Program-made: the position numbers and the translations under genes
Shown here: piece by piece, positions 24,281 to 32,204 of the stretch
Numbering within the stretch: position 1 is the first letter of the stretch
How the letters are laid out: each line of letters begins with the position of its first letter
The notes under the pieces: model-generated
Told to the model about the DNA's origin: nothing
The model's input: the letters and a program-made list of their open reading frames with translations, nothing else
Databases searched by the model: none
NCBI GenBank assembly: GCA_047629355.1
Contig: JBLHWU010000045.1
Span: 1 to 33,644 of the forward strand
Direction: 5' to 3'
Source: CAYUNA01 sp047629355
GTDB lineage: Bacteria > Bacteroidota > Bacteroidia > Chitinophagales > Saprospiraceae
Length of the DNA: 33,644 nt

Positions 24281-24378
24281 AAAATACTGCGCGATGCCTG
24301 CGGCATCGCGGGTAGAGTTCTTGAAGATGAAAATGATTTTTTGGCAAAATCATTTTCATCCTCAAACTCCTCTTGTCA
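24281..24378 (+). repeat. two-hairpin intergenic repeat, copy 3
   Basis: The GC hairpin is a perfect 9-bp stem with a TGC loop: CGCGATGCC (24290-24298) with GGCATCGCG (24302-24310). The second hairpin is 24321-24340 with 24346-24365, 20 bp with one A-C mismatch. The flank AAACTCCTCTTGTC ends within the last codons of aat: the TTGTCAA part overlaps the aat stop codon (24376-24378). Confidence 0.8.
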
Positions 24379-25068
24379 AAATTCCCAATCACTCCACATT
24401 CCTCTAAACAAATCTAGTTCCTCATTCTTTTTCAAAATTTCTATAAAGTCTGCGCGTGGAATACTTCGTCCACCCAAACTTCCCAAATGCACCGTTTCTT
24501 GCTGGCAATCTATAATTTCAAAATCCAATTCCTTCAATTTTTTGACCAAAGAAATAAACCCAAATTTAGATGCATTGCTCGCTTTCGCAAACATTGACTC
24601 GCCAAAAAATACTTTTCCCAACGCAATTCCATACAAGCCACCAACCAATTCTTCCCCTTTCCAAACCTCCACCGAATGCGCAAAACCCAATTCATTTAAT
24701 TTGGTATAAGCCGCAATCATATTTTCATTTATCCAAGTACCGCCACCTTGTCCTTCGCGGTAAGCTATTTGACAATTGCGCATGACCGTTTCAAAATGCT
24801 GGTCAAATGTCACCGTAAATTTTCGCTGATTAAAATACGGACGCATACTTTTTGACACTTTTAACTCATCAGGAAACAAGATAAATCGAGGGTCAGGACT
24901 CCACCAAACTATCGGTTCATATTCTTCATTGTACCAAGGAAAAATGCCCTGAGAATACGCCACCAACAACCGTTGCGGCGACAAATCACCTCCGATGGCT
25001 AATATTCCGTCCTTATTTGTGGACTCAACGGGCGGAAATCCCATTTCATCTTCTGGTATCCAAAACAT
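24376..25068 (-). CDS. aat: leucyl/phenylalanyl-tRNA--protein transferase
   Basis: Attaches Leu or Phe from charged tRNA to proteins starting with Arg or Lys, marking them for ClpAP under the N-degron rule. Motifs of the family are clear: MGFPPVESTNKDGILAIGGD, YSQGIFPWYNEEYEPIVWWS, GGTWINENMIAAY, YGIALGKVFFGESMF and IDCQQETVHLGSLGGRSI. The length of 230 aa is normal. It lies between two repeat elements, and its stop codon is within the edge of a two-hairpin repeat. Confidence 0.96.
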   Translation of the reverse strand: MFWIPEDEMGFPPVESTNKDGILAIGGDLSPQRLLVAYSQGIFPWYNEEYEPIVWWSPDPRFILFPDELKVSKSMRPYFNQRKFTVTFDQHFETVMRNCQIAYREGQGGGTWINENMIAAYTKLNELGFAHSVEVWKGEELVGGLYGIALGKVFFGESMFAKASNASKFGFISLVKKLKELDFEIIDCQQETVHLGSLGGRSIPRADFIEILKKNEELDLFRGMWSDWEF

Positions 25069-25072
25069 ATTT

Positions 25073-25221
25073 CACGGTTGACGGTCAACGGCGGACGGTT
25101 GACAGTATGCCAATAAAATCTTCAGCGTAAATGAAAAAAATGTCGAAGCAACTTCCGTCACCTCGACATTTTTGTATTTTCGTGTTCCCACCGTCAACCG
25201 TCTGCCATTAACCGTAGACCA
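25073..25221. repeat. CGGTTGAC word repeat, inverted pair
   Basis: Left: ACGGTTGACGGTCAACGG then CGGACGGTTGAC (25074-25103). Right: CACCGTCAACCGTCTGCCAT then TAACCGTAGACC (25190-25221). The right arm is roughly the inverted copy of the left. The 19-base piece CCGTCAACCGTCTGCCATT recurs exactly near 32224, inside another gene. A terminator lies between the arms. Confidence 0.65.
25136..25173 (-). terminator. intrinsic terminator after recQ
   Basis: On the minus strand AAAAATGTCGA (25173-25163) pairs with TCGACATTTTT (25146-25136), followed by two more T residues. The 11-bp stem encloses a loop of 16 bases. Confidence 0.65.
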
Positions 25222-25225
25222 TATT

Positions 25226-27433
25226 TTAATTAGCCATTTCACTCATAAACTTAATTCGAACCAAGCAAATCTCCTCCCGTGTGGCATCATCCTCTTTCAA
25301 TGCTGCGAAAGCGGCTTCTACATCGTCCGTATCTGCTTCCATGAAATATTCGTAAATATCTTCGCGAGCATATTCATCTAACGCATCTTCGAGGTAATAA
25401 TCGATGTTGACTTTTGTACCGGAAGTCACAATCATGTGCAATTCATCAAGCAAGTCTTCCATACTCAAGCTATTCGCCGAAGCGATGTCACCCAGTGGAA
25501 TTTTTCGATCAATACTCTGAATGATATTAACTTTTACTTTTGATTTATTTGCCACTTGTTTGACCACAAAATCATTTGGTCGTTCAATCTCGTTTTCTTC
25601 TACATAATCTCCAATCAAGGAGATAAATTGCTTGCCGTATCGCTTCGCTTTTCCGATACTAACCCCCGTAATTTTGGTCATATCGTCCATCGAAATCGGA
25701 TACTGCGTTGCCATATCTTCTAACGATGGGTCTTGAAAAATCACGAACGGTGGCACATTTTTCTGGCGCGCCAAACCTCGTCGTAAATCTTTCAACAACT
25801 TAACCAAAGTCTGGTCAAGCACTGCAGAACGGTGATTACTCGTATCTGGTTCGGCATCCATTTCATCATAATTATGATTCATTGGAATCTCCGTTTTCTC
25901 TGGATTGGCAATAAAATTATGTCCCTTCTTCGTCATTCGCAACAAACCATAACTTTCAATGTCTTTCAATAACAAATTATTCAACATCGCATGGCGGAAA
26001 ATCGAACTCCAGAACGTTTCATCCTTATCTTTTCCTTTTCCAAAAAGTGGTCGTTTGACAAATCTAAAATCTTGCATTTCCTTTGTTTGGATACCCGAAA
26101 CAAAGTCTACCATCGTTTTGATTTTATAATTTTCATCCAACTGAATGACCGATTCCAATGCCAATTTCATCTCCGTCGTTACCTCGTATTTCTCTTTTGG
26201 AAAACGGCAATTGTCACACAATCCACAGTCTTTATGTGGAAATTCTTCTCCAAAATAATGCAGTAAAAATCGGCGGCGGCAACCTGTCGTTTCGGTATAA
26301 GCCATGACTTCTTGCATCAACTGGGCACTCATTTCGCGCTCAGCCACAGGCTTGTCTCGCAAGAATTTTTCCAGCTTTAAAATATCTTTATAAGAATAAA
26401 AAGCCACACATCGACCTTCCAGACCATCCCGTCCGGCACGTCCAGTTTCTTGATAATAATTTTCAATAGACTTTGGAATGTTGTAGTGAATCACAAATCG
26501 CACATCGGGTTTGTCAATTCCCATTCCGAAAGCAATCGTCGCCACAATCACATCCACACCTTCCATCAAAAAAGCATCTTGTGTTTTTGAACGCGTCTTT
26601 GCATCCAAGCCGGCATGATAAGGTGCGGCGCGAATGCCATTAACTTTCAATATTTTAGCAATCTCTTCCGTTGACTTCCGAGCTTGCACATATATAATAC
26701 CTGATTGACCAGGGATTGCCTTAATTATTTGAATGATTTGCTTAAAAACACCGTCCTTTTTACCTTTTGGTCGAACTTCATAAAACAAGTTATCCCGATT
26801 AAACGAAGAAATGTACGTTTCGGAATTATTTTCATCCATGTTCAAGTTCTTCAAAATATCAGACTGTACCTTCGGCGTAGCGGTCGCAGTCAATGCAACC
26901 ACGGGAATTCGTTTACCCGTCGCAATCGCATCAATCATAATGCGAATTTTGCGGTATTCTGGACGGAAATCATGTCCCCATTCAGAGATACAGTGCGCCT
27001 CATCTACCGCTACAAAAGAGATTTTTATCTTAGAGAAAAACTCAATATTTTCTTCTTTGGTTAATGTCTCCGGTGCAACGTATAGCAATTTTGTTTCGCC
27101 ATTGGTAACGTCTTCTTTCACCGTTTTCATTTGCGCCCTAGTGAGCGAAGAATTTAAAAAGTGTGCTACCGAATCCTTCTCGCCATAACTACGAATAGAA
27201 TCCACCTGATTTTTCATCAAGGCAATTAATGGCGAAATGACAATCGCCATACCGTCTAGCATCAACGCAGGCAGTTGATAACAAAGTGACTTTCCTCCAC
27301 CTGTTGGCATAATCACAAAAGTATCCTTGCCATCAAGGACGCTTCGGATAATTTTTTCTTGTGTCCCTTTAAATTTATCGAAACCAAATTGTTCCTGTAG
27401 TGCTTCGTATAAAAAATCTTTCGTCGCAGTCAT
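25226..27433 (-). CDS. recQ: ATP-dependent DNA helicase RecQ
   Basis: A 3'-5' helicase for recombination and fork repair. Motif I is PTGGGKSLCYQLPA (residue 43 on), motif II DEAH is at residues 144-147 (VDEAHCISEWGHDFRPEYRK), and motif VI YYQETGRAGRDG follows. The RecQ-Ct zinc site includes CRRRFLLHYFGE and CGLCDNC. Then come the winged helix and an HRDC domain (DLRRGLARQKNVPPFVIFQD). A further C-terminal extension of about 110 residues is acidic at the end. The length of 735 aa is usual for Bacteroidota RecQ. Confidence 0.95.
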   Translation of the reverse strand: MTATKDFLYEALQEQFGFDKFKGTQEKIIRSVLDGKDTFVIMPTGGGKSLCYQLPALMLDGMAIVISPLIALMKNQVDSIRSYGEKDSVAHFLNSSLTRAQMKTVKEDVTNGETKLLYVAPETLTKEENIEFFSKIKISFVAVDEAHCISEWGHDFRPEYRKIRIMIDAIATGKRIPVVALTATATPKVQSDILKNLNMDENNSETYISSFNRDNLFYEVRPKGKKDGVFKQIIQIIKAIPGQSGIIYVQARKSTEEIAKILKVNGIRAAPYHAGLDAKTRSKTQDAFLMEGVDVIVATIAFGMGIDKPDVRFVIHYNIPKSIENYYQETGRAGRDGLEGRCVAFYSYKDILKLEKFLRDKPVAEREMSAQLMQEVMAYTETTGCRRRFLLHYFGEEFPHKDCGLCDNCRFPKEKYEVTTEMKLALESVIQLDENYKIKTMVDFVSGIQTKEMQDFRFVKRPLFGKGKDKDETFWSSIFRHAMLNNLLLKDIESYGLLRMTKKGHNFIANPEKTEIPMNHNYDEMDAEPDTSNHRSAVLDQTLVKLLKDLRRGLARQKNVPPFVIFQDPSLEDMATQYPISMDDMTKITGVSIGKAKRYGKQFISLIGDYVEENEIERPNDFVVKQVANKSKVKVNIIQSIDRKIPLGDIASANSLSMEDLLDELHMIVTSGTKVNIDYYLEDALDEYAREDIYEYFMEADTDDVEAAFAALKEDDATREEICLVRIKFMSEMAN

Positions 27434-27879
27434 GTTCCTCTATTGTTGAATTAAAAATTTTTGAACTCGGTAATTATAATTTACTAATGGGTTGTCGGTG
27501 GTTATTGACTTTGCAAGGTTTAGAAAAATTTTGGCAAAAAGTGATTGTTAAGTGAAATAATGTATCACCTATTTTACATATTTACATTAAAATGGTGCTT
27601 TAAAAATCAAGCCAATCCATTTCAATGCTTAAATTTATAAAAAAAATTCGAAATATTTCGATTATTGCGCTTAAATTGGCCAACAATGGAACGTTATTCC
27701 GAGAAAACAGTTTTCAGTATCAAAAATACAAAAAAATCGTTATATTTATAATTTTAACCAATTGATTTTAAGGCATTTAAAAATTTAGTTATTAAAGGGT
27801 AAAAGCGAGCTAAAACTGTTGGTTAAATCTCATAAAATGCTTTATTTTCAAAAAGCCGTCAAAAATACAAAAATTCATT
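27434..27879. other. divergent intergenic region between recQ and kdsD
   Basis: No gene. A perfect 14-bp palindrome TCGAAATATTTCGA lies at 27648-27661. No clear TAnnTTTG box was found for either gene, although both must start from here. Confidence 0.4.
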
Positions 27880-28854
27880 GTGAATTCAGAAAAAATAATT
27901 CAAGAAACTGCTCGTCGCACCATCGAAATCGAAAAAAACACCGTTAAATCGCTATTTGATAGTATTAATACGGACTTCGAAAACGCAGTCAAGTCAATTT
28001 TTCAATCTTTGGGTCGCGTCGTCGTCACAGGAATTGGCAAAAGTGCAATTGTTGGACAAAAAATAGTGGCTACCCTGAATTCGACAGGCACGCCTGCTAT
28101 TTTCATGCACGCCGCGGATGCGATACATGGCGATTTAGGCATGATTCAATCCAATGATATCGTACTTTGCATTTCCAAAAGTGGTGAGACCTCGGAAGTC
28201 AAAGTCCTTGTCCCATTGTTAAAAAATATGGGCAATCTCCTTATTGGCATGGTCAGCAATAAAACCTCTTACCTCGGACAACGGTCAGATTACGTTTTGC
28301 ATACACCCATTAGTGTAGAGGCCGATCCAAATAATCTCGCGCCGACGGCAAGCACGACGGCACAGATGGTTTTGGGCGATGCGGTAGCGACTTCCTTGCT
28401 GGCATTACGGGGCTTTACGCCAAAAGATTTTGCACAATTTCATCCAGGTGGTTTATTGGGTAAGCAATTGTATCTCCGCGCCAGTGATTTATTTATTCAA
28501 AATGAAAGCCCGTCCGTTCCTGAAAATGCTACGATTCATCAAACTATTTTAGAAATGACTTCCAAGCGTTTGGGCTGTGCCGTAGTTTTGAATGCGCAAA
28601 AAAATGTGCTTGGAATTATTACGGACGGTGACTTGCGGCGGATGTTAGAAAAGTTGAGTACCCAAGATTTTTCGAGCCTCGAAGCCAAAGATATTATGAG
28701 TAAAAATCCGAAGACGATTGATAAAGATTGCTTGGCGGTGAAGGCTTTAGAAGTGATGCGGGAAGGAAGTATTACACAGTTGATTGTGGTAGAAGATGGG
28801 CGGTATTTGGGGATTATTCATTTACATGATTTGATTAGGGAGGGGTTGGTGTGA
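27880..28854 (+). CDS. kdsD: arabinose-5-phosphate isomerase (KdsD/KpsF family)
   Basis: Interconverts ribulose-5-phosphate and arabinose-5-phosphate, the first step to KDO for lipopolysaccharide. An SIS domain (about residues 35-175: VVTGIGKSAIVGQKIVATLN, HAADAIHGDLGMI, SKSGETSEVKVLVPLL) is followed by FAQFHPGGLLGKQL and two CBS domains (about 205-324). The start is a GTG; the nearest ATG (27837) is out of frame. The 324-residue length is typical. A degraded TPR gene follows on the same strand. Confidence 0.93.
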   Translation: MNSEKIIQETARRTIEIEKNTVKSLFDSINTDFENAVKSIFQSLGRVVVTGIGKSAIVGQKIVATLNSTGTPAIFMHAADAIHGDLGMIQSNDIVLCISKSGETSEVKVLVPLLKNMGNLLIGMVSNKTSYLGQRSDYVLHTPISVEADPNNLAPTASTTAQMVLGDAVATSLLALRGFTPKDFAQFHPGGLLGKQLYLRASDLFIQNESPSVPENATIHQTILEMTSKRLGCAVVLNAQKNVLGIITDGDLRRMLEKLSTQDFSSLEAKDIMSKNPKTIDKDCLAVKALEVMREGSITQLIVVEDGRYLGIIHLHDLIREGLV

Positions 28855-28910
28855 GATGGATTTTCAAATTTGTTACGCTCAAAATCTGTTTTAATTTTTA
28901 AAAAAAACAT

Positions 28911-29963
28911 TTGGAAACCCACAAAAAAAACATCTCTTACTCGCTACGTCTTTTTGAATTAAAAAAGTACAAAGAGTCCATAAAATCAGCCAAAGAGGTT
29001 CTAAGGAACGCGGAATAAATAAATGCAGATTCTTGGGAGTGAGGTTTTGTTCTCCCTTTTTGCTTTAAAAATGCAATTTATGTTGATATAATGAGCATTT
29101 TTAAAGTAAAAAATGAGGACAAAATATCCTGTCAAGAATCTGCATTTATTTAATTCGCGTTCCTAAGTGTTGAACCAAAACATGAATTAGCTTATAATTT
29201 AATCACCTTATCTTATACGATGCTTGGTGATTTTAAAAATGCCTTTACATTCGGAAAACTTGGATTAAGCAACCATCCAAATTCCGCGATGATATTAAGT
29301 TCTAACGGGCATGCCTATTTAAGAAATAAACAGTACGAAATTGCAAAGACATATTTTGAAAATGCACTAAAAATTGTTCCTGAAAACTATGACATTTTGC
29401 ATCAACTCGGCATCATCTATTATTACTTAAAAGATTTAAAAAAATCTGAAGATGCACTGCGAAAAGCACTTTCTATCAACTCTAACTATCAGCCTTCAAT
29501 TTATTTATTAAGCAAATTTATTGTAAATAAACGTCCAATCAATGAATTAGGAAAACTCGTTGAAGATTCATTTATCACTCATTCGTTGGCAGGTGAAATC
29601 GCCTATATGGAAAAGGATTATGAAAGAGCGAGTTTTCATTACCAAAATGCTCTAAAAAAAGACCCGAAATCGAAGAGAATGTTGGTTTGGTTTTTAGAAT
29701 CAAAACTTAGAGAAAATCGCTTTTTTAGATGGAGTCTTAACTTTCATCCTAAAATAAAAGGAATTCTTTCAAGGTCTATCTCCTTATTCCTAGCAGTTTA
29801 TACCATTAGCTTGTTTCTCCTCAATGTCAAAATGATTGAAGATTCATTTATATTGTTTTGGACTTTTTTTGCTATTATCAATATTCCAATATTAACCTTT
29901 TGGATTTTTAGACCCATTCAAAAGTGGAGAATTAGCTCCCAATTTTTTAGCTTTAAAGCCTAA
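28911..29963 (+). pseudogene. TPR membrane protein gene interrupted by a miniature transposon
   Basis: The 5' piece (TTG 28911 to 29004) encodes METHKKNISYSLRLFELKKY then KESIKSAKEVL. The element brings a TAA five codons later. The 3' piece (from 29167) resumes in frame as SVEPKHELAYNLITLSYTML then GDFKNAF, a perfect TPR continuation. Removing 29005-29166 leaves 297 codons without interruption. The C-terminal part carries more TPRs, then two membrane helices (LSRSISLFLAVYTISLFLL, SFILFWTFFAIINIPIL). An internal ATG at 29220 could still yield a 247-residue fragment. The exact original start is uncertain, since only a TTG is available. Function: probable membrane-anchored protein-binding TPR protein. 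Confidence 0.82.
29005..29163. mobile_element. 159-bp near-palindromic MITE with TAA target duplication
   Basis: The arms (29005-29074 and 29095-29163) are inverted copies along their whole length. They begin GGAACGCG and share AAATAAATGCAGATTCTTG exactly; the loop is 20 bases. TAA (29002-29004 and 29164-29166) flanks both ends, consistent with a 3-bp target duplication. There is no coding capacity, so it must have been moved by a transposase elsewhere. The short TA-rich duplication and GG-starting ends recall IS5-group elements, as an inference. Confidence 0.85.
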
Positions 29964-30012
29964 CTTAAACATTAATCCTGAGTCTCCTTATCAATTTTTA
30001 GTTCTCATCATT

Positions 30013-30270
30013 ATGTCCTCTTTTTTGCTTTATCTAAGCACAGAATTTGGTCTATTTTTATATTGTTTTGGAGAAGCAATAATTTTAATAATTGTGGCAA
30101 CCTCTAGGACGAAAAATAAGGAAATGAGAGATGATTACCTCTTTTTTAAAAATCCTGTACAAACTATTCAAGAATTCATTGGAATTCTTGCGCTGTTAAA
30201 TATTCCTCCTCTGATGATTTATTATTTAGTTATTTTAGGAAGTGAAGGATATTTTGGGGTTATTTTTTAA
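30013..30270 (+). CDS. small membrane protein, possibly the frameshifted tail of the TPR gene
   Basis: 85 residues with hydrophobic helices at the start (FGLFLYCFGEAIILIIVATS) and at the end (FIGILALLNIPPLMIYYLVI). The frame is open upstream to 29896 and overlaps the end of the TPR pseudogene by 68 bases in another frame; that upstream part reads as plausible protein (PNLNINPESPYQFLVLI). So it may be the last part of the same ancestral protein after a frameshift. It ends 12 bases before the convergent methylase gene. No family recognised. Confidence 0.45.
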   Translation: MSSFLLYLSTEFGLFLYCFGEAIILIIVATSRTKNKEMRDDYLFFKNPVQTIQEFIGILALLNIPPLMIYYLVILGSEGYFGVIF

Positions 30271-30282
30271 ATCTTAAAAAAA

Positions 30283-30990
30283 TCACCCAATCAAAAATAT
30301 CGCCGCCCTTTTATGAAAATCCGGCACCTTCCCCTTCTTCCATGCTCCCACTGTCTTAGTCAAAATATACTCCGTCGGCAAGGTCAAATCCACTGCAATA
30401 CAAAACCGCGTTTTCGCATTCAAGGTCGCCAAAGCCGTTTCAATCATTTGCCCATTTCGATAAGGCGTTTCAATGAAAATCTGCGTCTGTTTTTGCTTCA
30501 TGACCAACTGTTCCAGACGTTTTAAATCTCTCGCCAAATCAGGCTTTTTAGCAGATAAATAACCAACAAAACTAAAGTTTTGACCATTCAATCCAGAACC
30601 CATCAACGACAATAAAATCGACGATGGACCGACTAACGGCACAACTTCAATACCTTTCTGATGTGCCATTTCCACTATTACAGCACCGGGGTCAGCTACG
30701 CCCGGACAACCTGCTTCGGAAAGCAATCCCATGTCATTTCCTTGCTCGGCAGGGCGCAACATTTGATTGATTTCTTCTGGTGTCGTCCGTTTATTCAATT
30801 CAGAAAAATGCAGGTCAGCAAAAGCCTTGACAGGTTTCGTCGTTTTGATAAAGTGCCGCGCGGTCTTAGCCCTTTCTGCAATAAAAAAATCCAGTTGATG
30901 CAAAATATCAACGACATATTGCGGAATCGTCGCCAATGTATCTTCGCCAAGTGGCGTGGGTATAAGGTATAGTTTTCCTTGTGCGTTCAT
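30283..30990 (-). CDS. RsmI-like SAM-dependent methyltransferase (tetrapyrrole-methylase fold)
   Basis: 235 residues of the two-domain TP-methylase fold. GKLYLIPTPLGEDTLATIP corresponds to the N-terminal LYLVxTPIGN of RsmI. LLSEAGCPGVADPG matches its SDAGTPxxxDPG, and PLVGPSSILLSLMGSGLNGQ its GPSA-SGL motif. RsmI 2'-O-methylates C1402 of 16S rRNA. Here the changes in both key motifs and the missing RsmI C-terminal extension suggest a separate Bacteroidota subfamily, so I give no gene symbol. It is divergent from scpA. Confidence 0.8.
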   Translation of the reverse strand: MNAQGKLYLIPTPLGEDTLATIPQYVVDILHQLDFFIAERAKTARHFIKTTKPVKAFADLHFSELNKRTTPEEINQMLRPAEQGNDMGLLSEAGCPGVADPGAVIVEMAHQKGIEVVPLVGPSSILLSLMGSGLNGQNFSFVGYLSAKKPDLARDLKRLEQLVMKQKQTQIFIETPYRNGQMIETALATLNAKTRFCIAVDLTLPTEYILTKTVGAWKKGKVPDFHKRAAIFLIG

Positions 30991-31013
30991 AGCGCAAATT
31001 TAGGGAATTTCCG

Positions 31014-31021
31014 TATCTTTG
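31014..31021 (+). promoter_or_regulatory. -7 box candidate for scpA
   Basis: TATCTTTG fits TAnnTTTG exactly and is followed by GCAG. No good -33 TTG is seen at the usual spacing. The transcript would carry the TCTGAC repeat (31038-31124) in its leader. Confidence 0.45.
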
Positions 31022-31037
31022 CAGCTTAAAAGAGAAC

Positions 31038-31124
31038 AGAAATAAGACCATTTTATTGTCAGAAGTCAGATTGCATTGATTTTATCTGACAGCGTAGCGG
31101 TCTGACTTCTGACTTCTGACTTCT
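31038..31124. repeat. TCAGA/TCTGA repeat, locus 3, in the scpA leader
   Basis: The left part (31038-31060, AAGACCATTTTATTGTC) is a diverged copy of the 24-base piece at loci 1 and 2. AGAAGTCAGA follows. The right part has TCTGACAGCGTAGCGG then TCTGACTTC three times (GACTTCTGACTTCTGACTTC). The two sides can pair as a hairpin. It lies 8 bases before the scpA ATG. Confidence 0.65.
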
Positions 31125-31131
31125 CAATAAT

Positions 31132-31956
31132 ATGACAGCTACAGATTCCTACACGATAAAACTTCCCCAATTTGAGGGACCTTTCGACTTACTCCTTTTC
31201 TTCATTGAGCGGGATGAATTGGATATTAACGACATTCCGATTCATACGGTGACAGAAAATTTCCTGAACTATATCCGTGATATGGAAGGGCTGAATATTG
31301 ATTTGGCTAGTGAATTTATTTTGGTGGCAGCAACGCTGTGTCGCATTAAGGCGAAAATGTTGATTCCGCGCAAACCACTGGATGAAGAGGGCAACGAAAT
31401 TGACCCACGGGAGGAACTCGTTCAGCGCTTGATGGAGTACAAACGCTACAAAAGTGTACTTGATGAATTGCGGGAAATGGAAGAAAGTCGTGCCAATCAA
31501 AATTATCGAGGAAATACGACGAAAGAGTTGCGCGAAATTGCGACAAAAGCACTTGTTGATGCGGAATTAGAATCACTGACCTTGTTCAAATTATTAAAGA
31601 ATTTTGAGAAAGTCATGCAACGTTTTGAAGACAATCAGCGGAAAGCGACGGTGCATACGATTATGCGGTGGCCTTATACAATTCGTGGGCAGAAGGAGTA
31701 TATTCTTAAGAAAATTCAGCGAGGAAAACGAGTAACGTTTAAGTCGATGTTTTCAAAATTAGAAAATCGGGTTCATGCCATCGTTACGTTTTTAGCTTTG
31801 TTAGAATTATTGAATATGCAGAAAATCGAGTTGATGCAAGGAGAAGGGCTTAACAATTTTTGGCTCACCGAAACAATTATAGAACATGGAGAAACCATCG
31901 AAAACATGGAAGAGACTGAAGTTGCGAAAGAGAATAACGATGAAAATAATGTCTAA
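31132..31956 (+). CDS. scpA: segregation and condensation protein A
   Basis: The kleisin of the bacterial SMC-ScpAB complex, which organises and separates chromosomes. The N-terminus YTIKLPQFEGPFDLLLFFIE and the following DINDIPIHTVTENFLNYI are diagnostic for ScpA. SEFILVAATLCRIKAKMLIP is the SMC-head-contact helix. The winged-helix C-terminus includes FKSMFSKLENRVHAIVTFLA and LLELLNMQKIEL. The 274-residue length is typical. The TAA stop shares its last A with the ATG of the next gene, so the two are translationally coupled. Confidence 0.94.
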   Translation: MTATDSYTIKLPQFEGPFDLLLFFIERDELDINDIPIHTVTENFLNYIRDMEGLNIDLASEFILVAATLCRIKAKMLIPRKPLDEEGNEIDPREELVQRLMEYKRYKSVLDELREMEESRANQNYRGNTTKELREIATKALVDAELESLTLFKLLKNFEKVMQRFEDNQRKATVHTIMRWPYTIRGQKEYILKKIQRGKRVTFKSMFSKLENRVHAIVTFLALLELLNMQKIELMQGEGLNNFWLTETIIEHGETIENMEETEVAKENNDENNV

Positions 31957-32204
31957 TGAATAACGAGAAATACCAACCCATTTCCTGTGACTTTTACGAT
32001 GAATTAGAACTTTTAGCAATGCGCAAAACGGTTGCTAAAATTGTCATTCGCAAGGAAGAAGACGGCGTAGAAGAAATTTCAAATGTTATTAAAACGCTCT
32101 ATACTAAGAACAAAGAGGAATTTTTGGTTTTGGAAAATGGAAATGAAATTCGTTTAGATAAATTGGTGAGTGTGAATGGAATTGCGTTAAAAAATTATTG
32201 CTGA
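31956..32204 (+). CDS. Rho-binding antiterminator, Rof family
   Basis: Rof (YaeO) is a small protein that binds Rho and reduces Rho-dependent termination. The 82 residues fit its pattern: YQPISCDFYDELELLAMRK parallels the Rof start YxPIxCDxYDxLELAC. EEFLVLENGNEIRLDKLVSV corresponds to the second half, with the conserved RLDKI/L. The length matches (about 84). The ATG overlaps the scpA stop codon (TAATG), and the C-terminal codons overlap the convergent aspartoacylase-family gene by 10 bases. Assignment rests on motifs seen by eye. Confidence 0.7.
   Translation: MNNEKYQPISCDFYDELELLAMRKTVAKIVIRKEEDGVEEISNVIKTLYTKNKEEFLVLENGNEIRLDKLVSVNGIALKNYC

Noticed and set aside
31091..31124. Three GACTTCT units as a possible CRISPR or iteron array
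   Set aside because: The units are directly adjacent without spacers, only 7 bases long, and no cas or replication-initiation gene is near; they belong to the TCAGA/TCTGA repeat type.
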